Origin: Simiduia sp. 21SJ11W-1
GTDB taxonomy: Bacteria; Pseudomonadota; Gammaproteobacteria; Pseudomonadales; Cellvibrionaceae
Direction: 5' to 3'
Length of the DNA: 64,000 nucleotides
NCBI RefSeq assembly: GCF_024138675.1
Contig: NZ_CP090959.1
Location: forward strand, 434,001 to 498,000
Shown: positions 8,912 to 17,914 of the stretch, one piece after another
Layout: the number at the start of each line of letters is the position of its first letter
Numbering within the stretch: position 1 is the first letter of the stretch
The notes under the pieces: model-generated
Databases searched by the model: none
Told to the model about the DNA's origin: nothing
What the model saw: the letters and a program-made list of their open reading frames with translations, nothing else
Position numbers and translations under genes: made by a program

Positions 8912-10105
8912 ATGGCCGACTACCCGAATTTCCGAAGCGCCGCGTTTTTGCGCGACCACATGCAATCCATCCTGGATTTTTACGAGCCCAATGTAGACGA
9001 CGCCGTACAGGGTGGATTTCACCAAAATTTTTATGATGACGGCACGGTATTCGAGCCGGGCCGCAAGCAGCTCGTAAGTTCAACACGCATGGTGTTTAAC
9101 TATTGCACGGCGTTCGCTGCCTTCGGGCGCGATGCGTATTTAGCGCGCGCAGTACGGGGGTTGGATTACGTCAAGCAACATCATTGGGATGCCGCGCGTA
9201 ACGGCTATCAGTGGGTGTTGGAAAATAACTCGCCCGTCGATCAAACCAATCAATGCTACGGCTTGGCGTTTGTCATGTTGGGCTATGCCAGCGCCCACAT
9301 GCGCGGCATTGAAGGTGCAGCGCAAGGCATTGCTCACACCTGGGAAATTATGGAGTCGCGCTTTTGGGTACCCGCTCACAATCTCTATGCCGATGAAGCC
9401 AGCCCCGACTGGTCTGAGGTGAGCGACTACCGCGGTCAAAACGCCAATATGCATTGCTGTGAGGCCTTGCTGATGGCCTATGAAGCCACAGGTGATGCAC
9501 TGTATCTGGATCGTGCCTATCTATTGGCAAAAACCGTGGCCGTTGAGCTGGCGGCAAAAGGCAATGGCCTGATCTGGGAACATTTCACATCGAGCCTTGA
9601 GCCGGATTGGGAATTCAACAAAGACGATCCGAAAAATTTGTACAAGCCCTGGGGCTTTCAGCCCGGCCATCAAACCGAGTGGACCAAGCTTTTACTTACC
9701 CTACACCAATTCCGCCCGGAACAATGGATGCTGGATCGTGCACGCGCACTCTTCGATGCCGCCTGGGAAAACTGCTGGGATGCCGAGCGCGGCGGCCTCT
9801 ACTACGGCCACGCGCCAGACGGGCGCATTTGTGATGACGAAAAATATTTCTGGGTGCAGGCGGAATCCTTTGCTGCGGCTGCCATGTTGGCAAAAGCCCT
9901 GGGCGAGGAATCCTACTGGGAAAAATACGATGCGCTCTGGCGTTACAGCTGGGATCACATGATCGATCACAAGCACGGCGCCTGGTACCGCGTGTTGTCG
10001 GCCGACAACAAGCCCCTGTCAAACATTAAAAGCGCCGCTGGCGCCAAGTGCGACTACCACACACTGGGTGCTTGCTGGCAAGTGCTTCAGACTTTGAATA
10101 AATAG
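8912..10105 (+). CDS. D-mannose isomerase / AGE-family 2-epimerase
   Basis: 397 residues, an alpha/alpha-barrel protein of the N-acylglucosamine 2-epimerase family. Conserved catalytic-site motifs are NANMHCCEALL, PGHQTEWTKLL and CDYHTLGACW near the C terminus, providing the active-site histidines. The length fits characterised D-mannose isomerases and YihS-type enzymes (about 400). Together with the fructokinase just upstream, the likely reaction is mannose to fructose; mannose 2-epimerisation to glucose or cellobiose epimerase activity are alternatives that the sequence alone does not exclude. It starts one base after the kinase stop. Confidence 0.88.
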   Translation: MADYPNFRSAAFLRDHMQSILDFYEPNVDDAVQGGFHQNFYDDGTVFEPGRKQLVSSTRMVFNYCTAFAAFGRDAYLARAVRGLDYVKQHHWDAARNGYQWVLENNSPVDQTNQCYGLAFVMLGYASAHMRGIEGAAQGIAHTWEIMESRFWVPAHNLYADEASPDWSEVSDYRGQNANMHCCEALLMAYEATGDALYLDRAYLLAKTVAVELAAKGNGLIWEHFTSSLEPDWEFNKDDPKNLYKPWGFQPGHQTEWTKLLLTLHQFRPEQWMLDRARALFDAAWENCWDAERGGLYYGHAPDGRICDDEKYFWVQAESFAAAAMLAKALGEESYWEKYDALWRYSWDHMIDHKHGAWYRVLSADNKPLSNIKSAAGAKCDYHTLGACWQVLQTLNK

Positions 10106-10122
10106 CTAGCAGAGGAAATAAC

Positions 10123-12429
10123 ATGCTTCGCTCGAACTACATAATAAAACCGGCGGCCTTGTTGCTTGCAACCGGCAGCTTGCTGCTTGGCGCTTGTGGC
10201 GCCGATAAAGCAGAAATCAAACAAGGGGCTAAGCCCAGCGCTGAAGTGCAGGCGGCTGCCGGTGTTACCCAGTGGGTAGACCCGTTCATCGGAACCGCCA
10301 ATGAAGGCAATACTTACCCGGGCGCAGTACTGCCTTGGGGTATGGCCTCGGTTGTTCCGCAAAATATTGACTTCAGTAACCGTAAAAACTCTGCAGCCTA
10401 TGTTTTTGGTGAGCCCTACATTTATGGTTTTGGCCATATGCAGCTTTCAGGCGTGGGCTGCCCAAGTTCGGGCGCGCTGCCTGTAAAAGTCACCACAGGC
10501 GAGCTGTTGCTTGGCCAACAGGATACCCGTAGCCGATACTCGCGCGAAATGGCCGAGCCAGGTTACTACCGCGTATTTTTAGATACCTTTGGCGTGCTGG
10601 CTGAAATGTCGGCCACAACCCGCTCGGGCATTAGCCGCTACCAGCTGCCAGCTGGCCAAACCAACTTTATTTTTGATTTGGCGCTCAACCAAGGTGAAAC
10701 CAAAGGCGGCACGATTACCCATGTGAGCGAAAACCGCGTTGAAGGTTTTCAGGCAGAAGGTAACTTCTGTGATGCAGGCCAAATGCGGAAAATATTTTTC
10801 GCAGCCGAGTTCAGCAAGCCTGCAGCCAGCTTTGAGAAGTTCGAATCGCCGGAGTTCTTAAAAGAAGCCAAGCGCGTTGATGGCGGTAACTATGAAGGTG
10901 TGCACTTAAGTTACGAGTTCGCAGAGCCCACTGAAATTGAATTGCGTGTAGGCATCTCATTTGTGTCGGTTGAAAACGCACGCGAAAACCTGAAGGTGGA
11001 ACAAGGCAATAAATCCTTTGCCGAAATTCGCAAAAATGCTAAAGCCGCCTGGGAAAAAGAGCTGTCTGTTGTAAAGGTTAAAGGTGGCACCAGCGAGAAC
11101 AATACCAAGTTTTATACCGCGTTTTACCACTCACTGATCATGCCGCAGACCTACAATGATGTGAACGGCGAATACCTGGGTATGGACGGGAAAACCGTTC
11201 GCAAGGCCGAGGGGTTCACCCGCTATTCCACCTTCAGCCTGTGGGATACCTACCGCACAGTGCACCCGTTGATCACGTTAACCCACCCCAAGCAGCAAAC
11301 CGACATGTTGAAATCCATGGCGGATATGGTGCACGACAGTGGCTGGCTACCAAAGTGGGAACTATTGGGAATGGAGGCGGCCACCATGGTGGGCGACCCG
11401 GCAGTGCCGGTAGTAGTAGACAGCTACCGCAAAGGCTTGACCGACTTTGACGCAGAAGCCGTTTACGGCGCCATGGTAAAAGCGGCAACCCAAACCGAGC
11501 CCTTTAACCACATGCGCCCGGGTTTGAAGCACTACCGTGAGCTGGGTTACATCCCGCAGGATGATCGCGGCGGTGAAGGCAAAGATTTCGGTTGGTTCAA
11601 CGGCATTGTATGGGGCACGGTTTCAACCACCCTGGAATACAACCTGGCGGATTGGAACATCGCCAAAATGGCCGAGGCATTGGGTAAAACCGAAGATGCC
11701 AAGGCATTTCATGAGCAAAGCCTAAGCTACAAAAAACTCTACGATGAAGAAACCGGATTTTTGCGCCCGCGCAATAAAGACGGCTCCTGGATGACGCCGT
11801 TTGATCCGCTCGATCGCCACTGGGATATCCGCTGGAAAATGAGCGGCGGCGCCGGCTACGTAGAAGGTACTGCATGGCAATACCTGTTCTTTGTGCCACA
11901 CGATATGCCAGGCCTGATTGATATCATGGGTGAAGAGCAGTTTATTACGCGCCTGGATGAAAGTTTTGACGAATTTTATTTCGACATGACCAACGAGCCA
12001 GATATCCAGTACCCCTTCCTGTACAACTATGTGGCCGGTAAGGAATACCGCACCCAGGAAGAAGTGCGCTACGCCGTTGATAAGTACTTCACCACCTCGC
12101 CCTGGGGTATTCCCGGCAACGATGACGCCGGCACCTTGTCTGCCTGGTTAGTGTTTGCCATGATGGGCTTCTATCCGGATTTGGTGGGCGAGCCCAGCTA
12201 CCAGCTAGCGCTGCCAAGTTTTGCACGGGTAGATATCGCCCTTGACCAAAACTATTACCCGGGTGAAAGTTTTTCCATTGTTGTGGAAAACTTTGAAGAT
12301 ACGCACCGTTACATCAACAGCAAAAAGGTTAATGGCCAGGCGCACGCAGCCTTCCAGTTGAGCCACGATACCATCGTAAAGGGTGGCGCAATGTCGCTCA
12401 CTTCATCACTCTACCGCGAGGTTAAGTGA
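10123..12429 (+). CDS. GH92 alpha-mannosidase lipoprotein
   Basis: 768 residues. The N terminus has a lipoprotein signal with lipobox LLGAC (Cys near residue 25). Family motifs run in order: WVDPFIGTANEGNTYPGAVLPW, GFGHMQLSGVGCPSSG, GMEAATMVGDPAVPVV, GYVEGTAWQY with the candidate acid Glu, and GIPGNDDAGTLSAW with the Asp pair that acts as base. The family is calcium-dependent, inverting and exo-acting on alpha-mannosides, mostly alpha-1,2. As a lipoprotein it would trim mannose on the periplasmic side or at the surface. An RBS (GAGG) lies before the start, 17 bp after the isomerase stop; it belongs to the mannose operon. Confidence 0.95.
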   Translation: MLRSNYIIKPAALLLATGSLLLGACGADKAEIKQGAKPSAEVQAAAGVTQWVDPFIGTANEGNTYPGAVLPWGMASVVPQNIDFSNRKNSAAYVFGEPYIYGFGHMQLSGVGCPSSGALPVKVTTGELLLGQQDTRSRYSREMAEPGYYRVFLDTFGVLAEMSATTRSGISRYQLPAGQTNFIFDLALNQGETKGGTITHVSENRVEGFQAEGNFCDAGQMRKIFFAAEFSKPAASFEKFESPEFLKEAKRVDGGNYEGVHLSYEFAEPTEIELRVGISFVSVENARENLKVEQGNKSFAEIRKNAKAAWEKELSVVKVKGGTSENNTKFYTAFYHSLIMPQTYNDVNGEYLGMDGKTVRKAEGFTRYSTFSLWDTYRTVHPLITLTHPKQQTDMLKSMADMVHDSGWLPKWELLGMEAATMVGDPAVPVVVDSYRKGLTDFDAEAVYGAMVKAATQTEPFNHMRPGLKHYRELGYIPQDDRGGEGKDFGWFNGIVWGTVSTTLEYNLADWNIAKMAEALGKTEDAKAFHEQSLSYKKLYDEETGFLRPRNKDGSWMTPFDPLDRHWDIRWKMSGGAGYVEGTAWQYLFFVPHDMPGLIDIMGEEQFITRLDESFDEFYFDMTNEPDIQYPFLYNYVAGKEYRTQEEVRYAVDKYFTTSPWGIPGNDDAGTLSAWLVFAMMGFYPDLVGEPSYQLALPSFARVDIALDQNYYPGESFSIVVENFEDTHRYINSKKVNGQAHAAFQLSHDTIVKGGAMSLTSSLYREVK

Positions 12430-12430
12430 T

Positions 12431-13852
12431 ATGAGCGTGGCAGAAAGGTTGTCTGAAAATCTGGATGCGGTGAATGAATACGAACGTGAACCGGTACCAG
12501 AAAAAAAGGTTAAAGGCTTTAAGAGTTTTCTTGGCCTTGTATCGGGCGAGCACATCGCCGGAACAGAATTTGTTATAGGGCCGTTGTTTGTTTTGCACGG
12601 CACGGCCTGGAGCGATCTGTTTTGGGGTTTGCTTGTAGGCAACATTCTCGCCACGCTAAGCTGGGTGTGCCTGTGCGCACCCACGGCCGTTAAAACCCGG
12701 CTTACCATCTATTACCAGTTGGAAAAAATAGCCGGGTTTAATTTGGTCAGTATATTTAATGTATTAAACGGGCTGCTATTTTGCGTGGCCGCGGCCGCCA
12801 TGATTGGCGTATCCGGCACGGCCATTGGCTACATGCTGGGTGTGGATATGCCCGGGCTCACAGATCTGATGCCGGGCAGCCTTGAGGCCATGGCAATAGT
12901 GTTTGTTATTGGCACTGTAATGGCGCTGGTGTCTACCTGGGGTTATGACTTCGTTAGTAAGTTCTCGCTGATTTTCGCCCCCTGGATGCCGTTTATTTTT
13001 CTTGGGGCGGGGATAGCAATGTTGCCCCAGCTGGGGTTAACCCAGTGGTCAGACTTCTGGACCATTGCCGAAACCAAAATCTGGACAGGCATTCCCGTTG
13101 AGGGCCAATCCAAGTACGGTTTTTGGCATGTATTAATTTTTGCCTGGCTATGTAACAGCGCAATGCATATCGGTTTGTCTGATATGACGATCTACCGCTA
13201 CGCCAAAAAACCGCACTACGGCATTGCCTCTGCGGCGGGTATGTTTATCGGCCACTTTATGGCGTGGGTTGCCTCGGGCATTTTATGTGCTGTGGCCATT
13301 CAGGCGGGCAACAATAACCCAAGCTCCGGTGAAATTGCGGTAATGAGTATTGGTATTGCAGGTGGCATTTGCGTACTGATTGCAGGCTGGACTACCGCCA
13401 ACCCCACGGTCTATCGCGCAGGCATTGCCGTGCAGGCCCTGTTTCCGAACTCCAAACGCTGGAAAATCACACTGGGCATTGGCCTCTTGGCAACCGCGCT
13501 TGCGTGCTTCCCGTGGATTATTTCCAAGCTCGATCAATTTTTAGGCTTTTATGCATTGGTGGCGGCACCGGTTGGTGCGATGGTATTGGCCGATGTCTGG
13601 TTGTTTCCAAGGCTTGGGTTGGTGCAAAACTTTGCCGATTTCCGAAAGCTTAAATTCAATTACGCCGTAGCGCTTGCGTGGGTGCTTTCAATCGCGGTGA
13701 GCTATGGGCTTTATCTGGCATTCCAGGCGGACTTCTTTTTCTTTATGGCGTTGCCTGCCTGGCTTATTGCGGGCGTGTTGTATGTGGGCTTTGCAAAATT
13801 GATGCAAAACGGGCTGCAAGCAAGTACCGCAACGCTGCAAGTGGAGGCCTGA
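12431..13852 (+). CDS. NCS1-family (purine/cytosine permease-like) transporter
   Basis: 473 residues from ATG 12431; an upstream in-frame start at 12383 would overlap the GH92 gene and is less likely. The protein is highly hydrophobic with about 12 segments. GEHIAGTEFVIGPLFV near residue 35, GLSDMTIYRYAK and GWTTANPTVYRAG match the nucleobase:cation symporter-1 family (CodB-like). It starts one base after the GH92 stop, so it is co-translated with mannosidase genes. Members usually carry nucleobases, allantoin or hydantoins; a nitrogen-base carrier inside a mannan operon is unexpected, and the real substrate is unknown. Confidence 0.85.
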   Translation: MSVAERLSENLDAVNEYEREPVPEKKVKGFKSFLGLVSGEHIAGTEFVIGPLFVLHGTAWSDLFWGLLVGNILATLSWVCLCAPTAVKTRLTIYYQLEKIAGFNLVSIFNVLNGLLFCVAAAAMIGVSGTAIGYMLGVDMPGLTDLMPGSLEAMAIVFVIGTVMALVSTWGYDFVSKFSLIFAPWMPFIFLGAGIAMLPQLGLTQWSDFWTIAETKIWTGIPVEGQSKYGFWHVLIFAWLCNSAMHIGLSDMTIYRYAKKPHYGIASAAGMFIGHFMAWVASGILCAVAIQAGNNNPSSGEIAVMSIGIAGGICVLIAGWTTANPTVYRAGIAVQALFPNSKRWKITLGIGLLATALACFPWIISKLDQFLGFYALVAAPVGAMVLADVWLFPRLGLVQNFADFRKLKFNYAVALAWVLSIAVSYGLYLAFQADFFFFMALPAWLIAGVLYVGFAKLMQNGLQASTATLQVEA

Positions 13853-13855
13853 AAT

Positions 13856-14047
13856 ATGAACCGTTTACTACCCTTAAAGCTTTTTTCTTATTCTGGCCTT
13901 GCCTGTATTTTGATCAGTGCCCTGCTGGTGTTCTACCAGCAGCTTACGCTTGATGAATTCAAATCGTGGGCGCTGGCCGGTACGTTAATCTGGATTGCAA
14001 CGGCACCTTTTTGGATTAACAAAAAGCCTGTGGAGGGCGCTGAATAA
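13856..14047 (+). CDS. Small two-helix membrane protein
   Basis: 63 residues (MNRLLPLKLFSYSGLACILI...). Two hydrophobic helices, about residues 8-26 and 38-55, are separated by a short acidic loop, and the C-terminal tail is charged. It begins three bases after the NCS1 permease stop, so it is probably a small partner subunit or accessory protein of that permease; this is inferred from position only. No named family was recognised. Confidence 0.65.
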   Translation: MNRLLPLKLFSYSGLACILISALLVFYQQLTLDEFKSWALAGTLIWIATAPFWINKKPVEGAE

Positions 14048-14254
14048 CGCAGGCGTCTTTAAAAGTCTACCGGTTTTCAGGCTTAGGCTGCTGTTTACTT
14101 TAAAGCCTGCCGTTGCAGATTTCTTAAGCGCCCCTTTAGCGCTGGGCCAATCAATGATACACGGCTTAAAAATGTAAAGGCCTAAAATATGAAAGCCGCA
14201 GACAAAGCCCCGGCCTGTTACGCCAAAACAATAATCAGTGAGCGTGAGAGCACC

Positions 14255-17200
14255 ATGAAAATCACATCAATTTTTGTTCAGTCTGTACCGCGCCGCCTGG
14301 CACTTGCCTTGGCAGTTGCCAGCGCTGCATCAGCAAGCATTGCCGCTACCGCGCAAGATGCCCGCGCGCCCCAGTATGTACCTGTGCCAGAGGTTACGCG
14401 CGATTACATTCGCCGTGCTGCAGAAGGTGATCACCTGGCGCTCGAAGGGGGCCACATGGCACTGGATGGGCATGTTATGCCCTACATGTATTTTCAGCCC
14501 CACGAAATATTGTTTTTGGAGCGCCTTGGGCGGCTGCGCCACAAAACCGTGTGGGAGCTCGATGCCATCGCAAGGGTAGATGAGTGGCGCGATGCTTTCA
14601 TTACCCAGGGGCTACCGGCTGATGCTGTAAAGGCCTCGCCCGGTGAATTGGTGGGGGGGCGCCACTCGCAAATTGGTTATGAATTTACATTGCCCGAGCT
14701 TGCACCATCTGCCACGGGGTGGGAGCGATTCTTTACCCTGAAGCCCATGGACATGAGCGTGCCCGGCTGGCCGGAAACCACCATTTATATTAACGGCGAG
14801 CCAAAGGCTGCACTGCAGCGCAAACACTTTTATTGGTCGCTCGATAAACTTGTGACCACAAGTGGCCCCCAGCGTATCACCATGAAAAGCTTTGGCGTAT
14901 TTGAGAGCCCACGCGGCTACCGCCAAGTGGCCGTGGTAGAGCGCGACCCGCTAGCGGATGACCTCTACTGGAAAATGCGCGTGTTGGTTGAGGCAGGCAG
15001 CATTTTATCGGATCAATCCGAGGCAGGCAGCCGTATTCGCCCTCTCATAGACAAGGTGGTCGCGCAGGTAAATCTTGAAACGCCCCACACGCCTGTGTAT
15101 CGCCAGCAATTAAAAGCGGCAATAGCGCTGTTGGATAAAGGCTTTGCCGAGCTTGCCAGCTTGCCAAAAAATGAAGAGCGCCTGCGTGTACTTTTGCATG
15201 GCCACCTGGACAGCGCCTGGCGCTGGACGCTCGATCACACAGACGACAAATTGCTGCGGCTTGCACTTAACAACCTCTACTTGATGGATCGCTTTCCCGA
15301 GTACCGTTACGTATTTACCACGCCTTTTCACTATGAGCGAATTCAGGCGCTCTACCCAGAAGTATTTGAGCGCATTAAAGCCAAAATCAAAGCCGGTCAG
15401 TGGATCGCAAACGGTGCAACCTATGTGGAAACCGATCTCAACTTGCCTGGCGGTGAAAGTGTGGTGCGGCAGTTTTTGTACGGGTTGGATTACTACAAAA
15501 ACACCCTGGGCGTTGAAAAAAACACCCTGTTTTTACCGGATACCTTCGGCTACCCGCCGTTTTTCCCGCAGGTGGTTAACAGCTTCGGCCTGGATAGCCT
15601 GATTGCCATGCGCACCAATACCCCAGAAATAGACAGCAGTATTTATCGCTGGCGGGGGCTTGATGGCAGCGAGCTGTTGGTAAACAGCCTGACCACGCCC
15701 GCCTGGGAATACCCCTATGAAGAGGCGATTCACAAGCGCCCCGTTGAAGATGGCGAACGTATCACCACCTATAACGCACCCGATGCCGGGCCACGCCGGC
15801 TGGCAGGCACCTGGGAGCAATTTAAAAATAAGGAAGACACCAAGCAACAACTGCTACTGGTTGGCTGGGGCGATGGCGGTGCCGGTGGAACGGAAGATCA
15901 TGTTGAGTTGATCCGCCGCGTAACCGGCCTGCCGGGGTTCCCGCAGGTGGAGTGGACAACCCTCTACGGGTATGTGCAGGAACAAAACCAGGCCCGAGAT
16001 AAATTCCCCGTTTACGATGGCAGAATTTTGCCGCGCGACTGGATTCAGCGCACCTTTATGATGGCCAACGGTATTAAGGCGGCCAACCGCGACGTAGAGC
16101 AGCGCCTGCAGGAAGCCGAAGCGCTGGCGGTTTATGCCGGAAAAAGTGGCTACCCCTACCCGGCAGATGCGCTTGAGAAATCCTGGAAGACGCTGCTGCT
16201 AAATCATTTTCACGACATAGTTACCGGCATGGCGGTGCCCGAAGTATTGGCGCGCGCAGCGCGCGATTTAACCGGGCTTGAGCAATCGGTGAGGGGCATG
16301 CGCGACAGCGCGCTAAAGCACATTGTGGCAGAGGCAGGCCTTAAAGAGGCGGGCCTTGTGATCTACAACCCGGCACCCTCTGTGGCAGGCGGGCTTGTGA
16401 ATTTGGGTAAGGTTGATACGGGCAACAAAGTACTTGTAGATGCAGGCGGTGTGCAAATTTCCACGGCCCCTGATGCAGAAGGTAATCTCTGGGCCGATTT
16501 GCCAAAACTTGGGCCGCAACAGTTTATGCATCTGGCTTTACACAACAAGGTACTGCAGAAAGCCGCAAAAAAACCTGCAGATTCTGGCCTGGTTGCAAAA
16601 AAATACAGCCTGGAAAACGCACTGGTTAAAATCACTTTTAACAAGTCTGGGCAAATAAGCTCTTATTACGATAAAGCTCAAGCACGCGAGCTGGTGCCGG
16701 CGGGGCGCGTGTGGAACCAGTTTATACGGGTAGATCACGCCACCGTAACTGACGATCCTTTCAGTGCCAAAGCAAAGGTTTCTGACGTATTTTCAGATAA
16801 CCTGCGTGCAGGCCTTACCCTGAATTGGAAAGTAGGTGAGAGCCGCATAGAGCAGCGCGTGTGGCTTGGGCACAATTCTCGCAAGTTACAATTTGATACA
16901 CAGCTCGACTGGCGAGAGCAACACAGGCTTGAAGTGGATTTCCCGCTTAACCTCAATGCCCGAGTTGCCAATTACGGCATTCCCTTTGGCTACGTGCCCA
17001 TGGCACGCAGCAACTTTGGCCCTCACGATCACATCCAAACCCCTATCGCAGTGCATGAATGGGCCGATGTATCCGAGGCCGGTTACGGTGTAGCACTCAT
17101 TAACCGCACGCGCTACGCCTATAACCTTAAATCCGGCGGCCTGCGCATGAACATCGCCTGGGGCCAACGCAAGCACGACTACCAGGAAATGAAAGACCTC

Positions 17201-17599
17201 AACTGGAGCCTGGATGGCAGTGGCGATGCCGGCGGCATGAACTTCAGTTTTGCAATTTTGCCCCACGAAGGTGATCTGGCTGCCAGCGATGTAATTACCG
17301 AGGCCAAGGCGTTTAATCACCCGCTGGTTGTGCACCCCAATCAAGCCGCCACCGAGCCTGGGGTGGGCTTACCTGCACCGCTGATTACAGATCTGCCCGG
17401 TAACATTTTATTTCCCACAATCAAGCGGGCTGAATCCGGCCAGGGAACAGTATTGCGCCTTTATGAAACCCAAAACCGGCGCACCTCCTGGCAGGGGCCG
17501 GCTGGGGCATCGGTTATCACGATGAATGAAGTGCCTCAAAACGATAGTGCGAACCTGTTTACGCCCTTTGAAATCAAAACGCTGATTGTTAATGATTGA
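14255..17599 (+). CDS. GH38 alpha-mannosidase, secreted
   Basis: 1114 residues from ATG 14255, chosen over ATG 14189 because it is directly followed by a basic, then hydrophobic signal peptide ending near AATAQDA. The GH38 catalytic domain begins near residue 310 with HGHLDSAWRW (zinc-binding His and Asp), then TTPFHYERIQALYPE, NLPGGESVVRQF and LPDTFGYP with the nucleophile Asp. The C-terminal beta-rich domains typical of the family follow. About 280 extra N-terminal residues precede the catalytic domain. The enzyme is retaining and zinc-dependent and cleaves alpha-mannosides, probably in the periplasm. The 207-bp gap upstream shows no clear promoter or operator, so it may be the last gene of the mannose operon. 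Confidence 0.93.
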   Translation: MKITSIFVQSVPRRLALALAVASAASASIAATAQDARAPQYVPVPEVTRDYIRRAAEGDHLALEGGHMALDGHVMPYMYFQPHEILFLERLGRLRHKTVWELDAIARVDEWRDAFITQGLPADAVKASPGELVGGRHSQIGYEFTLPELAPSATGWERFFTLKPMDMSVPGWPETTIYINGEPKAALQRKHFYWSLDKLVTTSGPQRITMKSFGVFESPRGYRQVAVVERDPLADDLYWKMRVLVEAGSILSDQSEAGSRIRPLIDKVVAQVNLETPHTPVYRQQLKAAIALLDKGFAELASLPKNEERLRVLLHGHLDSAWRWTLDHTDDKLLRLALNNLYLMDRFPEYRYVFTTPFHYERIQALYPEVFERIKAKIKAGQWIANGATYVETDLNLPGGESVVRQFLYGLDYYKNTLGVEKNTLFLPDTFGYPPFFPQVVNSFGLDSLIAMRTNTPEIDSSIYRWRGLDGSELLVNSLTTPAWEYPYEEAIHKRPVEDGERITTYNAPDAGPRRLAGTWEQFKNKEDTKQQLLLVGWGDGGAGGTEDHVELIRRVTGLPGFPQVEWTTLYGYVQEQNQARDKFPVYDGRILPRDWIQRTFMMANGIKAANRDVEQRLQEAEALAVYAGKSGYPYPADALEKSWKTLLLNHFHDIVTGMAVPEVLARAARDLTGLEQSVRGMRDSALKHIVAEAGLKEAGLVIYNPAPSVAGGLVNLGKVDTGNKVLVDAGGVQISTAPDAEGNLWADLPKLGPQQFMHLALHNKVLQKAAKKPADSGLVAKKYSLENALVKITFNKSGQISSYYDKAQARELVPAGRVWNQFIRVDHATVTDDPFSAKAKVSDVFSDNLRAGLTLNWKVGESRIEQRVWLGHNSRKLQFDTQLDWREQHRLEVDFPLNLNARVANYGIPFGYVPMARSNFGPHDHIQTPIAVHEWADVSEAGYGVALINRTRYAYNLKSGGLRMNIAWGQRKHDYQEMKDLNWSLDGSGDAGGMNFSFAILPHEGDLAASDVITEAKAFNHPLVVHPNQAATEPGVGLPAPLITDLPGNILFPTIKRAESGQGTVLRLYETQNRRTSWQGPAGASVITMNEVPQNDSANLFTPFEIKTLIVND

Positions 17600-17623
17600 A
17601 TATGATGCTTGAAGGTAATTGAA

Positions 17624-17647
17624 GGCGCCAATATCAAAATTGGCGCC
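17624..17647 (+). terminator. Hairpin after GH38 gene
   Basis: A perfect 9-bp stem, GGCGCCAAT / ATTGGCGCC, with a 6-nt loop. There is no T run after it, so termination is possible but not certain; it could also stabilise the mRNA end. Confidence 0.5.
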
Positions 17648-17729
17648 TATAAAAACTTGGTCAACCAGTCAAATAAAGGGGGGGGTCAAAATGCCTAAGT
17701 ACTTGAAGATAAGCACTATTACACTGATT

Positions 17730-17759
17730 TTGACACTTTTGGTAACAGCGAGCTAAAGG
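17730..17759 (+). promoter_or_regulatory. Candidate promoter of the TonB receptor gene
   Basis: TTGACA at 17730-17735 is a perfect -35 box; TAAAGG at 17754-17759 (18-bp spacer) is a poor -10. The phased repeats at 17781 lie just downstream, a position suited to repression. Confidence 0.35.
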
Positions 17760-17780
17760 CTAAAATCACATTTCTAAAAA

Positions 17781-17815
17781 TGATTGCAATTGATTTTATA
17801 TGATTCATAATGGCT
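17781..17815 (+). promoter_or_regulatory. Putative operator: phased TGATT repeats upstream of TonB receptor
   Basis: TGATTG, TGATTT and TGATTC begin at 17781, 17791 and 17801, exactly 10 bp apart, with TGGCT at 17811 as a weak fourth unit. The array is 100 bp before the receptor start. It matches the arrays at 663, 25457, 53356 and elsewhere. Confidence 0.6.
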
Positions 17816-17914
17816 GCATGTTGCTTTTTGGGTGAACGCTTCTGAGAGCAGAGAAGGCAGGACAAAGGCAGCAGTCACAAGTTAGAGCATTTAAAATAAC
17901 TAAAGGTAAGAGAT

